Of a stretch of DNA of 64,000 nt, positions 29,301 to 37,144 are shown piece after piece (within the stretch, counting starts at the first letter, position 1; each line of letters starts with the position of its first letter). This stretch comes from Candidatus Azobacteroides sp. (lineage in GTDB: Bacteria > Bacteroidota > Bacteroidia > Bacteroidales > WRGA01), in NCBI GenBank assembly GCA_021201815.1, contig JAJQEC010000073.1, forward strand, positions 1-64,000, given 5' to 3'. Both the position numbers and the translations under genes were made by a program. The notes beneath the pieces were generated by a model. It did not search any database and was not told where the DNA came from. It saw only the letters and a list, made by a program, of their open reading frames with translations.

Positions 29301-30424
29301 AAAAAGAAAATAATCTGGTCATTAAAATTATGAATTCCGGGAAAGGCATTGATCCGGAACATATTCATGAAATCTTTAATCGCTTCCGTATCCTCGAGCA
29401 CTTTGAGAACCAAATCGAAAAAGGAGACGTCGGACGGAATGGAATAGGCCTTGCCCTTACCCAATCTCTTGTTACCCTCCTGAATGGAGAAATAAAAGTG
29501 GAAAGTGTAGTCAATGAAAGTACTACTTTTATTATTACGTTGCCTCCTATGGAGCTGCCGGAAAATCAGTTAATCACACAGGAAACAGAAAAAGAACCGG
29601 TGAAAACAACTCCGACAAGTATACCCGTGCAATTACCATCCGGTGAAAATGGCTCTCCGCTGATTCTTATTGTAGATGACGAGCCGGAAATCAGAGCATT
29701 GCTTCGCGATACATTAAACCCACAGTTTCCCAATATCATGGAAGCCTCCCATGGCTTAGAAGCCCTGCAACTTATGAAAACCAAGAGGCCTAACCTGATT
29801 ATTTGCGATGTAATGATGCCGGAGATGGATGGTCTTACTTTTGTAAAAGAATTAAAGAACAATGTATTTACCAACCATTTGCCGATAATATTCCTATCTG
29901 CCAAAGATTCAGTAGAAGACCAGATATTGGCGGCTCAAAGCGGTTCGGATGTCTATATTACCAAACCTTTTCATCCGAAGCATGTTCTGGCTACGGTAGA
30001 AAGCATCCTTATCAAGCATAAACTGATCCAGGATTATTACAATTCATCCGTCGGATCTTATGACATGCTGGAAAACGGCAGGATGATCCATGCGGAAGAC
30101 AAGGAGTTCCTGATAAAAATCATCCGGTTCCTCGAAGAAAACCTCGAAGACGAAGATATGTCCGCAGACCTTATTTGTGAAGAACTGGGAATAAGTAAAA
30201 TGTCCCTTTACCGGAAAATAAAAGCTACTCTAGACCAGACGCCGGGAGAGTTTATTAAATCCGTAAAGTTAAATCGCAGCGTCCATTATCTACTAACGAC
30301 TACCATGACTGTGCAGGAAATAATTTACCGGTGTGGTTTTAATAATAAATCCTATTTCTACCGGGAATTTGCTAAAAGGTATCATCTGACACCTAAAGAG
30401 TACCGGGAAAAACATCAGGGTTAA
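26348..30424 (+). CDS. Hybrid two-component system regulator (HTCS) of the PUL
   Basis: One-protein sensor and transcription factor of 1358 residues. In order: signal/first membrane segment; two seven-bladed propellers of Reg_prop repeats (about 35-690; for example IMWFGTWDGLNAFNG, LWIGTKGGGITVLNN, LWIGTRGGGLNKFS); a Y_Y_Y domain (about 700-775); a membrane helix (WIAYFVYFLFILGIAYVIYFLI); a HisKA domain with phospho-acceptor His851 in FFTNIAHEFYTPITL; an HATPase (ILFNILSNAFKYTPEGG; GIGLALTQSLV); a receiver with Asp1154 in LIICDVMMPEMDG; and a C-terminal AraC-type HTH (SKMSLYRKIKATLDQTPGEFI; CGFNNKSYFYREFAKRYHLTPKEYRE). It senses a periplasmic glycan fragment and activates the PUL. Confidence 0.95.
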   Translation: MVINKSIYIGKVIKGMICFFLLFTGMNYVAGNEMEYRQLTNSIGLSNSALTSILQDSASIMWFGTWDGLNAFNGKDFTVYKPEPGNKKAISNNIIRILLEEKKGILWIATDHGVNRMDTEKEEFTPFYFGYEKSYPAIPGIYTIAKTSDNTVFCSALEWGLSWYDEKAGDFRLLNSPFVNTLDIRDIKIDRKDHIWLLHRDGRMEILHLEKDKSGHFFISWTHTLDFPYIRNVYSYDRYMVLVDDNKNIYVYNADARKIFEYNVSSLIPNADILHVTLIEESLYVTSTAGGYYKISMKLNIPPVFDARVGNMRIPVLYQGDQDILWAGTDGYGVYMIYDANKSFKTISLKREAGMIRAFCEDNQKRLWIGTKGGGITVLNNYTNQPNLIAEYTTRNGLLNDAVYAIVKGFGGDLFIGSDGKGLNIYTNQQMTTLDTSGMPFDFFGVYSIYCSEKDSMLWVGTSEYGFIGMKIRKNKKGYEVIDYKRFLHNRNHPGSLTNNVIYAVVPEDEHSLWIGTRGGGLNKFSISGKEFEAYQHDPENPGSLSNNDVLSLYKDNTGTLWVGTSVGLNVLKKDEKGNVFFKKYSQTNGLPNNTVHGISEDWEGNIWISTNRGLAKIEKETDRVTSYYETDGLQNNEFSDGAYYKSQSGNYLFFGGISGFNVFNPDHILQRKYIPAFQLSSFRIFNKEENIYTKIKENKKGKEQLILTYKENFFSFHFQAVDYIQNQNCEYKYRLEGFDKDWILAGNTGIAIYTNIAPGKYTLQVAYTNGDKVWVEKPYTLDIVITPPFWKTWIAYFVYFLFILGIAYVIYFLIRKRLDENRKILIERLERKETENIHEAKLRFFTNIAHEFYTPITLIYGPCEKILEKSTGDEYITRYVKVILSNAKRMKHLISELMEFRKIDTGHMKLHPQVIEIPELLEEMEHHFSEITEQNRIDYSVRAVESPFSWITDMDALEKILFNILSNAFKYTPEGGYIRLEYGKKENNLVIKIMNSGKGIDPEHIHEIFNRFRILEHFENQIEKGDVGRNGIGLALTQSLVTLLNGEIKVESVVNESTTFIITLPPMELPENQLITQETEKEPVKTTPTSIPVQLPSGENGSPLILIVDDEPEIRALLRDTLNPQFPNIMEASHGLEALQLMKTKRPNLIICDVMMPEMDGLTFVKELKNNVFTNHLPIIFLSAKDSVEDQILAAQSGSDVYITKPFHPKHVLATVESILIKHKLIQDYYNSSVGSYDMLENGRMIHAEDKEFLIKIIRFLEENLEDEDMSADLICEELGISKMSLYRKIKATLDQTPGEFIKSVKLNRSVHYLLTTTMTVQEIIYRCGFNNKSYFYREFAKRYHLTPKEYREKHQG

Positions 30425-30793
30425 CCTGGTAAAATAAGAAAGCATATATGGGGTTTTACAATTGATAAGTGTTTTTTAGCGAGTTAACTAATAAGTTAAA
30501 GTTAGCTATCCATCGTAAAAATATTATTGATTGGTTGAAGAAGAAATAGTAGGACTTTGCATAAACTGTAAGAGAGCATATAAAGTCTTTTGAAAATAAA
30601 AGAAAAGGTTTAAAGAGATAATGATAGCTGTTTCTCAAAGATATGTTAACTTTGCGGATATAAGGAAATCAGGATACATTGAATAGAATCCATGGTGTCC
30701 TGAAACAGTAAAAAAAGTGCTCTTATTGAGAATTAATATATTAATTAAAAGATTGCAGAGCAAAGTTTATGGAAACGTATAACCAAAAAACAG
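30425..30793. other. Gene-free gap after the PUL
   Basis: About 370 AT-rich bases. AGCATATATGGGG with ATTGATAAGTGTTTTTTAGCG (30442-30482) resembles a segment at 12150-12198. A promoter-like TAACTTTG at 30647-30654 is the likely -7 box for the next gene. No gene or clear terminator is seen. Confidence 0.6.
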
Positions 30794-31372
30794 ATGAAGA
30801 AAAAAATACTTATATTCCTTTTTGATGGATTTTCTGATTGGGAAATAGCATATCTAACTCCTGAAATAAAGAAAAGTGAAAAGTTCGAATTGATTTATTT
30901 CTCACGTAATGGAGAATCTGTTGAATCCATGGGAGGAGTGCATGTCTTGCCTGATACTTCATTAAATGCAATTCATACTGATGAAGTTGAAATGCTTATT
31001 CTTCCTGGTGGAACAGCCTGGGAAAAAGGGGAAAATAGTTTTATTGACTTTTTTTTAAGTGACTTATTTATGAAAAAGAAACCAATTGCTGCTATTTGTG
31101 GGGCAACAATTTATCTTGGACAAAAAGGTTTATTAAATGATTTGAAACATACAAGTAATGATTTACATTATTTAAAAGGAGTTGCACCGGAGTATTCAGG
31201 AGAAAAGAATTATATAAATTCATTAGCGATTACAGATAAAAATCTTATAACAGCGAATGGTATTGCCCCTATTGAGTTTGCACGGGAAATATTTACAAAA
31301 TTGCAATTACATAGCGATAAGGAAATAGAGAAGTGGTTTCAACTTTTTAAGAATGGTATTTGGAGCGAATAA
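30794..31372 (+). CDS. DJ-1/PfpI family protein
   Basis: Cytoplasmic protein of 192 residues with the class I glutamine-amidotransferase-like fold. It starts KKILIFLFDGFSDWEIAYLTPEI (the conserved Glu is in DWEIAY) and has MLILPGGTAWEKG and the nucleophile elbow PIAAICGATIYLGQKGLL with the Cys at about 102. Close relatives are often annotated as putative glutamine amidotransferases or protease/glyoxalase-like proteins; no specific activity can be assigned. This gene and the next are visibly more AT-rich than the PUL. Confidence 0.8.
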   Translation: MKKKILIFLFDGFSDWEIAYLTPEIKKSEKFELIYFSRNGESVESMGGVHVLPDTSLNAIHTDEVEMLILPGGTAWEKGENSFIDFFLSDLFMKKKPIAAICGATIYLGQKGLLNDLKHTSNDLHYLKGVAPEYSGEKNYINSLAITDKNLITANGIAPIEFAREIFTKLQLHSDKEIEKWFQLFKNGIWSE

Positions 31373-31463
31373 AAAATAAATACAAAACCGGAAATCCGAA
31401 ATGCAGATTTATTTCCTACTCAGGTGTGATTGGTAAGTTTCGTAATAAATACCATAAAAGTAA

Positions 31464-32039
31464 ATGAGAGAAATAGAAAATTTAAAAACACAGTATTTTA
31501 CGAATCGGAATGATTGGAGAAAATGGCTTGAGAATAATTTCGAATCCGAGAAAGAAATCTGGCTTATTTTTCCCCATAAATCGGCAGGACAACCTTGTAT
31601 CTCATACAATGATGCTGTTGAAGAAGCATTGTGTTTTGGCTGGATTGATAGTACCTTAAAAAAACTTGATGATAAACATAGTATTCAGTGGTTTTTGCCA
31701 CGAAAAAATAAAACATATTATTCTCAACCGAATAAAGAGCGGTTAAAATGGCTCTGGGAGCGCGATATGATTCATCCAAAAATAAAAAACGATGTAGTAA
31801 GAATTATACAAGAAGAATTTGTTTTTCCTCAAGACATTATAAACAGAATCAAGCAGGACGAAATAGCATGGAATAATTATCAAAAATATTCAGAATCATA
31901 CAAAAGAATTCGAATCGGATATATTGAGGCCGCAAGAGCACGTCACGAGGAGTTTGAAAAAAGACTTTTAAACTTTTTGGCCAGGACTCGAGAAAATAAA
32001 ATGATTGCAGGATATGGTGGTATTGATAAGTATTATTAA
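31464..32039 (+). CDS. YdeI/OmpD-associated family protein
   Basis: Cytoplasmic protein of 191 residues. The family pattern is present: a start with WRKWLENNFESEKEIWLIF, EEALCFGWIDSTLKKLD, then FLPRKNKTYYSQPNKERLKWLWERDMIHPKI, a linker, and AWNNYQKYSESYKRIRIGYIEAARARHEEFEKRL. Members are annotated as bacteriocin-protection or YdeI proteins; the biochemical role is not established. It lies 91 bp after the DJ-1-like gene on the same strand, with similar AT-rich composition. Confidence 0.78.
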   Translation: MREIENLKTQYFTNRNDWRKWLENNFESEKEIWLIFPHKSAGQPCISYNDAVEEALCFGWIDSTLKKLDDKHSIQWFLPRKNKTYYSQPNKERLKWLWERDMIHPKIKNDVVRIIQEEFVFPQDIINRIKQDEIAWNNYQKYSESYKRIRIGYIEAARARHEEFEKRLLNFLARTRENKMIAGYGGIDKYY

Positions 32040-32354
32040 ACTGTTTACCCGTAACAAGGGATTTGGCGTCTGAGTTGTTGAACGTATACGGTTGTTACAT
32101 CGTTCCTTCTGTTCTTAAACTCTCATAAGAGTTGATTTTTCAGTCTGTTAAATTTAAGCGATGAAAATCTGAAATAATCAGTCATCCTTTTCTTTTTACC
32201 TATCCGATCCTAATGTTCAATTTTTACTTCTTACCTTTTAGTTTTTAGGTATTAATTTTTATTTTTATACGATTTATTTTACTTTTGCAGGCCAAAGGAT
32301 TGATTCGGATTCTTTGAGAGGTAGCTTATTATAAATCACATAAATAAAAAATAT
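32040..32354. other. Gene-free gap with the efp promoter
   Basis: About 315 bp. A degenerate copy of the TTTTTACTTCTTACCTTTTAG repeat family is at about 32222-32247. A consensus -7 element TACTTTTG is at 32280-32287, giving efp a leader of about 60 bases. Nothing else is recognisable. Confidence 0.6.
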
Positions 32355-32918
32355 ATGGCAACTACGGCAGATTTCAGAAACGGAATGTGTATCGAATACA
32401 ATAACGGATTTTATATGATTGTTGAATTCCTGCACGTAAAACCGGGTAAAGGAGCAGCTTTTGTACGTACAAAATTAAGAAATGTACAGACAGGACGTGT
32501 GCTTGAAAATACATTTAACTCAGGTGTAAAAGTAAATGAAGTAAGAATCGAAAGACGTCCTTATCAGTTCCTTTATAAGGATGATATGGGATATAATTTT
32601 ATGCATGTAGAAACGTATGAGCAAATTTCCATTCCGGAAGAGAGCATTAGTGGAGTTGCTTTCCTGAAAGAAGGGGATAATATTGAAGTGGTGGTACATG
32701 CAGAAACAGAAACCGTATTATATGCAGAGTTACCTGCTCATGTAATATTGGAGATCACCTATACAGAGCCCGGAGTAAAAGGCGATACGGCTACTAATAC
32801 TTTGAAACCTGCTACGGTGGAAACCGGTGCAGAAGTTCGGGTACCTTTATTTATTAACACGGGAGAAAAAATAAAGGTAGATACCCGTGACGGTTCTTAT
32901 GTAGAACGAGTAAGATAA
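32355..32918 (+). CDS. efp: Elongation factor P
   Basis: EF-P relieves ribosome stalling at polyproline stretches. The protein is 187 residues, the family length, with three beta-barrel domains: N-terminal KOW-like with the tip loop [15 protein letters not shown], whose Lys32 is the position modified in other bacteria; the central domain [29 protein letters not shown]; and the C-terminal domain ([48 protein letters not shown]), which matches the EF-P signature. A strong terminator follows. Confidence 0.97.
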   Translation: MATTADFRNGMCIEYNNGFYMIVEFLHVKPGKGAAFVRTKLRNVQTGRVLENTFNSGVKVNEVRIERRPYQFLYKDDMGYNFMHVETYEQISIPEESISGVAFLKEGDNIEVVVHAETETVLYAELPAHVILEITYTEPGVKGDTATNTLKPATVETGAEVRVPLFINTGEKIKVDTRDGSYVERVR

Positions 32919-32936
32919 TTTTTATGTAATACAAGA

Positions 32937-32990
32937 AAACGGACATGTTCACTCTGAAAGAGTAGGAGGGAAGATGTCCGTTTATTTTTT
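32937..32990 (+). terminator. Rho-independent terminator of efp
   Basis: The stem AAACGGACAT (32937-32946) pairs with ATGTCCGTTT (32974-32983), followed by a run of T. The long loop is purine-rich. It argues that the next gene begins after it, at ATG 33007. Confidence 0.8.
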
Positions 32991-33006
32991 AGTGACTTTA
33001 TTTCGT

Positions 33007-33996
33007 ATGTTTTATTCTGTTATCATTCCTGTTTTTAATCGCCCGGAAGAGACTGATGAGTTATTGGTCAGTCTTTCGGAAATGTCGTTTAAAAACTTTG
33101 AAGTGATAATTGCAGAAGATGGTTCTACGAATTCCAGTAGAGAAATTGTAGAGAAGTACCGGGATAAGCTGGAGATAGCGTATTTCTATAAGGAGAACTC
33201 TGGACCGGGAAATACCCGGAATGCAGGAGCCGCAAAGAGTAAAGGGGATTACCTTATTTTCTTGGATTCCGATTGCATAGTGCCTGTCCGGTATCTCGAT
33301 GAAGTAGAAAAAGAATTAACTTCTTTTCCGTGTGATGCATTCGGTGGTCCCGATAGGGCTATGGATTCCTTTACTCCTGTTCAGAAAGCTATTAATTATG
33401 CCATGACATCTTTTTTTATTACGGGGGGAATACGGGGTGGAAATAAAAGGATGGATAAGTTTTATCCCCGTAGCTTTAACATGGGTATTAAAAAAACGGT
33501 TTTTGACGAACTGGGCGGATTTGCTCCTATGCGTTTCGGGGAAGATATTGACTTCAGCATCCGGCTTTTCAATTATTCTTTCCGAGTACGGCTTTTCCCG
33601 AAAGCTTATGTATTTCATAAGCGCAGGACTGACTTCCGGAAATTTTTCAGGCAGGTTTACAATTCGGGAATTGCCAGAATAAACCTATACAAGAAGTATC
33701 CCTCCTCCCTGAAAACAGTACATTTTCTTCCGTTGGCTTTTACCCTGCTTATGTTATTTTTTCTGACAGGAAGTCTATTTTGTTTATATTTTTTATTACC
33801 TATTCTTCTTTTTACAGGAATTATTTTTATAGATTCCGGTATAAGAAATAAAAGCATTTATATCGGTGTTTTATCTGTAGCCGCTTCTTTTATTCAATTA
33901 ATAGGATATGGGTTAGGTTTTCTTCATGGATGGTGGAGCCGGTGTATATTAAAAAAAAATGAAGCATCTGCTTTTGAGAAAACATTTTATAAATAA
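33007..33996 (+). CDS. Family 2 glycosyltransferase with C-terminal membrane helices
   Basis: Protein of 329 residues from ATG 33007; the in-frame ATG at 32974 lies inside the efp terminator. The GT-A fold starts FYSVIIPVFNRPEETDELL, has the nucleotide-binding IIAEDGSTNSS, SGPGNTRNAGA and the metal-binding DSD motif in LIFLDSDC, then a GGFAPMRFGEDIDFSIR acceptor motif. Two or more C-terminal helices (VHFLPLAFTLLMLFFLTG; GVLSVAASFIQLIGYGLGFL) anchor it in the inner membrane. It transfers a sugar to an unknown envelope acceptor. The rhamnose-pathway gene rfbC follows 19 bp later. Confidence 0.85.
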   Translation: MFYSVIIPVFNRPEETDELLVSLSEMSFKNFEVIIAEDGSTNSSREIVEKYRDKLEIAYFYKENSGPGNTRNAGAAKSKGDYLIFLDSDCIVPVRYLDEVEKELTSFPCDAFGGPDRAMDSFTPVQKAINYAMTSFFITGGIRGGNKRMDKFYPRSFNMGIKKTVFDELGGFAPMRFGEDIDFSIRLFNYSFRVRLFPKAYVFHKRRTDFRKFFRQVYNSGIARINLYKKYPSSLKTVHFLPLAFTLLMLFFLTGSLFCLYFLLPILLFTGIIFIDSGIRNKSIYIGVLSVAASFIQLIGYGLGFLHGWWSRCILKKNEASAFEKTFYK

Positions 33997-34015
33997 ATCT
34001 ATTTTATCTAAGAAT

Positions 34016-34564
34016 ATGAATTTTACAGAAACAACTCTTCCCGGTGTATGGATTATCGAACCAAAAGTCTTTGGTGATGAACGTGGATATTTTATGGAAA
34101 CGTACAAACAAGATTTGTTTGAAAAATACATTGGTAAAATCAATTTTATTCAGGATAATGAATCTTGTTCTTCCAGAGGAGTATTACGAGGATTACATTA
34201 TCAAATGAACGAGTTTTCTCAGGCGAAGCTTGTGCGTGTCATACAAGGCAAAGTAATTGATGTGGCCGTGGATATCAGAAAATCTTCTCCTCATTTCGGA
34301 AAGCATGTAGCTGTAGAGCTATCGGCAGAAAACAAAAAACAATTATTTGTTCCGAGAGGATTTGCTCATGGATTTGTCGTATTGGAAGATTATACCGTCT
34401 TTTCCTATAAAGTAGATAATATATATGCACCACAGGCAGAAAAGACAATCGCATATAATGATCCTGATATAGGTATAGACTGGCAGATTGGAAAAGAAGA
34501 AATTATTTTATCTGAAAAAGACAAAGAAGGATCATTATTAAAAAATGCAATTGTATTTTGTTAA
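34016..34564 (+). CDS. rfbC: dTDP-4-dehydrorhamnose 3,5-epimerase
   Basis: RmlC/RfbC epimerase of dTDP-L-rhamnose synthesis, a cupin of 182 residues. Motifs: FGDERGYFMETYK, FIQDNESCSSRGVLRGLHYQ with the catalytic His, VIDVAVDIRKSSPHFGK, and LFVPRGFAHGFVVLEDYTVFSYKVDN. ATG 34016 gives the usual N-terminus MNFTETTLPGVWIIEPKVF; a longer frame back to 33959 overlaps the glycosyltransferase. rfbA, rfbB and rfbD are not in the window. Confidence 0.95.
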   Translation: MNFTETTLPGVWIIEPKVFGDERGYFMETYKQDLFEKYIGKINFIQDNESCSSRGVLRGLHYQMNEFSQAKLVRVIQGKVIDVAVDIRKSSPHFGKHVAVELSAENKKQLFVPRGFAHGFVVLEDYTVFSYKVDNIYAPQAEKTIAYNDPDIGIDWQIGKEEIILSEKDKEGSLLKNAIVFC

Positions 34565-34588
34565 GTTTGTATTAAAAAATACAAACTT
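34563..34588 (+). terminator. Terminator after rfbC
   Basis: AAGTTTGTATT (34563-34573) and AATACAAACTT (34578-34588) form an 11-bp stem with a four-A loop, followed by TATT. The stop codon of rfbC overlaps the first arm. The stem is AT-rich, so termination may be partial. Confidence 0.6.
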
Positions 34589-34654
34589 TATTCAATTGTA
34601 ACTTTTTTAGCGTTAAATTTGCCATCATTTTAACTTATAAAAACAATTGTGTGT

Positions 34655-35431
34655 ATGAGAAAGTTGACTTTATTAGTATCCTTTTTGGTGTGTGTAAGTG
34701 TAGCAAATGCACAGTTTAAAATTAATGACAAATCAGTAGGTGCTGCAGTAAAAGCCGGAAAAGCATTGACCGTGAGTGATGCTGAAATTCTTGCTTATAC
34801 CAAAGAATATATTGACTGGATGGATGAGCATAATCCCGTATGTGTGGACGACGAATATGCGACACGTCTGGCCAATCTGACTGCAGGTCTGGAAAATCAT
34901 GACGGATTGAATCTGAATATCAAGGCATACCGTGTGGTAGATGTAAATGCATTTGCCTGTGCCGATGGTAGTATTCGTGTATTTGCCGGATTGATGGATG
35001 TGATGACTGATGAGGAAATATTAGGTATTATTGGTCATGAAATCGGCCATGTAAAAAATTCGGATATTAAAAATGCATTCAAAACAGCACTCCTTACCTC
35101 TGCATTAAAAGATGGAATTGCTTCTCAGGGGGGAACTGCTGCTACGTTGACCGAATCTCAGTTCGGTGACCTGGCGGAAGCATTGACTAATGCAACTTAT
35201 TCACAGAAGCAGGAAAATGCCGCGGATGATTATGGGTACAAATTCCTAAAAGAATGTGGCAAAAACCCATGGGCCATGGCGCTTTCTTTTGAAAAATTGA
35301 ATGAAATGTTCCAATCTAATGCCGGAACCATGGACAGATTATTGTCTACTCACCCGGATACGGAGAAAAGAGCAAAAAGAATGGCCGAAAAAGCAACCAA
35401 AGACGGATTTGAACGCCCGGCTAATAATTGA
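34655..35431 (+). CDS. Secreted M48 family zinc metallopeptidase
   Basis: Protein of 258 residues with a signal peptide ending VSVANAQF. The zinc motif HEIGH is in EEILGIIGHEIGHVKNSD, and the third ligand Glu is in QENAADDYGYKFL, as in M48/Oma1-like peptidases. The C-terminal LLSTHPDTEKRAKRM is also a family hallmark. It probably acts in periplasmic protein quality control. A possible TAAATTTG promoter element is at 34614-34621. An upstream GTG in the same frame adds only two residues. Confidence 0.88.
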   Translation: MRKLTLLVSFLVCVSVANAQFKINDKSVGAAVKAGKALTVSDAEILAYTKEYIDWMDEHNPVCVDDEYATRLANLTAGLENHDGLNLNIKAYRVVDVNAFACADGSIRVFAGLMDVMTDEEILGIIGHEIGHVKNSDIKNAFKTALLTSALKDGIASQGGTAATLTESQFGDLAEALTNATYSQKQENAADDYGYKFLKECGKNPWAMALSFEKLNEMFQSNAGTMDRLLSTHPDTEKRAKRMAEKATKDGFERPANN

Positions 35432-35449
35432 TAGAAGAGATATAATATA

Positions 35450-35488
35450 AAATAAAAACTCACTAAATTTTTTAGTGAGTTTTTATTT
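35450..35488. terminator. Bidirectional terminator between M48 peptidase and murG
   Basis: A perfect 18-bp stem (35450-35467 with 35471-35488; core ACTCACTAAA/TTTAGTGAGT) with a three-base loop. It is flanked by A and T runs on either side, so it can end transcription from both convergent genes. Confidence 0.85.
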
Positions 35489-35514
35489 TATTAGGTAATG
35501 GTAAGAATAACGAG

Positions 35515-36624
35515 TTATTTATTCAGATTTATTATTTCCAATACTTTCTCTGCGATTCTTTTTGCCGAATCACGTTGAGCCAATTTTAGTATATTATTTC
35601 CTAATACCCTTAATCGATCATTATCATGAATGATAGTCAATGCGGTTTCTATCAGTTTTTCTTCCGCTTCACCGTCTTTAATTAATACCGCAGCATCTTT
35701 TTTCACTAAGGCCAAGGCATTTTTAGTCTGGTGGTCTTCTGCTACATTCGGAGAAGGAACCAGAATAACAGGCTTTCCTACTAAGCAGAATTCCGAAATA
35801 GATCCGGCACCCGCCCGGGAAATAATCAAATCGGCCACAGAATAAGCTAAGTCCATCCGGGATATAAAATCCATCATTTTTACGGAAGAAACCGCGTTTT
35901 TATCAAGGGCATCTTTCAAATTCCCATAATAATATTTTCCTGTTTGCCATATCACCTGAATATCAGCATCTTTTAATAAATTCAGAGATTTCAATACACT
36001 TTGATTAATTGTTCTTGCTCCAAGACTACCACCCACGATAAGAATTGTTTTTTTTGAAGGATCTAAACCAAAATGCGCATATCCTGTTTGTTGTTTTTCT
36101 TCAGATACAACCAGACCTTGCCTCACCGGGTTGCCAGTCAGAATAATCTTTTCGGCAGGAAAGAATTTTTCCATATTTTCATAAGCAACACAAATTGCTG
36201 TTGCTTTCTGTGCCAATAGCTTATTAGTAACTCCGGCATAGGAGTTCTGTTCCTGGAGTAAGGTAGGAATGCCAAGTTTGTTTGCCTCTTTAAGGGTCGG
36301 ACCACTAGCATATCCTCCAACACCAATCGCAATGTCCGGCTTGTATTCTTTTATGATTTTTCTGGCTTTTTGCATGCTTTTCCACAAATCAAAGAGGACA
36401 GAAATATTTTTTAATATATTTTTTCTGTTGAACCCCTTTACCGGCAAACCGACAATGGAATAACCCGCTTCGGGAACTCTGGTCATTTCCATTCTGCCTT
36501 CAGCTCCTACGAATAAAATCTTGCTTTCAGGTACTATTTCTTTTATGGCATTGGCAATGGAAATAGCAGGAAATATATGGCCGCCAGTTCCTCCTCCGCT
36601 GATTATTATATTAGGTGGATTCAT
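35515..36624 (-). CDS. murG: UDP-N-acetylglucosamine transferase MurG
   Basis: Adds GlcNAc to lipid I to make lipid II at the cytoplasmic face of the membrane. It is a GT-B enzyme of 369 residues: the N-terminal ISGGGTGGHIFPAISIANAI, GVGGYASGPTLKEANKLGIPTLLQEQNSYAG, ILIVGGSLGARTIN, and the donor site ISRAGAGSISEFCLVGKPVILVPSPNVAEDHQ. It follows gldH by 43 bp. murG usually sits in the division and cell wall cluster with ftsW and murC; here none of those is adjacent. Confidence 0.96.
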   Translation of the reverse strand: MNPPNIIISGGGTGGHIFPAISIANAIKEIVPESKILFVGAEGRMEMTRVPEAGYSIVGLPVKGFNRKNILKNISVLFDLWKSMQKARKIIKEYKPDIAIGVGGYASGPTLKEANKLGIPTLLQEQNSYAGVTNKLLAQKATAICVAYENMEKFFPAEKIILTGNPVRQGLVVSEEKQQTGYAHFGLDPSKKTILIVGGSLGARTINQSVLKSLNLLKDADIQVIWQTGKYYYGNLKDALDKNAVSSVKMMDFISRMDLAYSVADLIISRAGAGSISEFCLVGKPVILVPSPNVAEDHQTKNALALVKKDAAVLIKDGEAEEKLIETALTIIHDNDRLRVLGNNILKLAQRDSAKRIAEKVLEIINLNK

Positions 36625-36667
36625 TTCTATTTATTCTCAGAAAACAATGCTTGTTTTAATTTTTTTA

Positions 36668-37144
36668 TTAATTAGTTTCAATATGTAAACCAATATCTTC
36701 TATTCCGATTAGGATGTTATCCCTCATGGCATGTTCAATGCGAATGGTATATTTTCCGGTATCCGGAAAAATAAAATTATCTTTATATATTAATGACTGT
36801 TGATACAATGTATTATAGCCTTTTCCGTACCATTCTCCGAAATCATCTGCTAGTAAGTATTGAATGGTATCATTTCTTAATAAACTATCCTGATAATACA
36901 GAGTAGAAAAGAGCCAGATATTTTGATAAGGATAATCATTCGTATGCCTTAATTCTATCTTTAAATTATAAGACAAATTTTTATCTTTTATGATGGGAGA
37001 AAAAGTTGCCTCCAAATCCTTACTCCAGCCTTCTTCCGGGATATGGACATATTCGAAGTAAACATTCCTGTCCTGGTTACAGCCTACCAGAAAAAGTCCG
37101 GAAAGAGAAAAAAGAATAATCAAATAATTAAGATTTATTTTCAT
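36668..37144 (-). CDS. gldH: Gliding-motility-associated lipoprotein GldH
   Basis: Lipoprotein of 158 residues from ATG 37144, with lipobox GLFLVGC (Cys22). Family features are RNVYFEYVHIPEEGWSKDLEATF, LRHTNDYPYQNIWLFSTLYYQ, DTIQYLLADDFGEWYGKGYNTLYQQ and the ending GKYTIRIEHAMRDNILIGIEDIGLHIE. GldH is needed for gliding in Flavobacterium and is also found in non-gliding Bacteroidales, where its role is unclear. Its start overlaps the end of ricT by 17 bp; a longer frame to 37243 would overlap much more and lose the lipobox position. Confidence 0.88.
   Translation of the reverse strand: MKINLNYLIILFSLSGLFLVGCNQDRNVYFEYVHIPEEGWSKDLEATFSPIIKDKNLSYNLKIELRHTNDYPYQNIWLFSTLYYQDSLLRNDTIQYLLADDFGEWYGKGYNTLYQQSLIYKDNFIFPDTGKYTIRIEHAMRDNILIGIEDIGLHIETN

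Noticed and set aside
30425-30793. An insertion sequence remnant after the PUL
   Set aside because: No transposase fragment, terminal inverted repeat pair or target duplication could be identified; only the short similarity to 12150-12198 remains.
33959-34015. A longer start for rfbC
   Set aside because: The added codons overlap the glycosyltransferase end and give residues (MKHLLLRKHF) not found at the start of this family; ATG 34016 gives the standard N-terminus.
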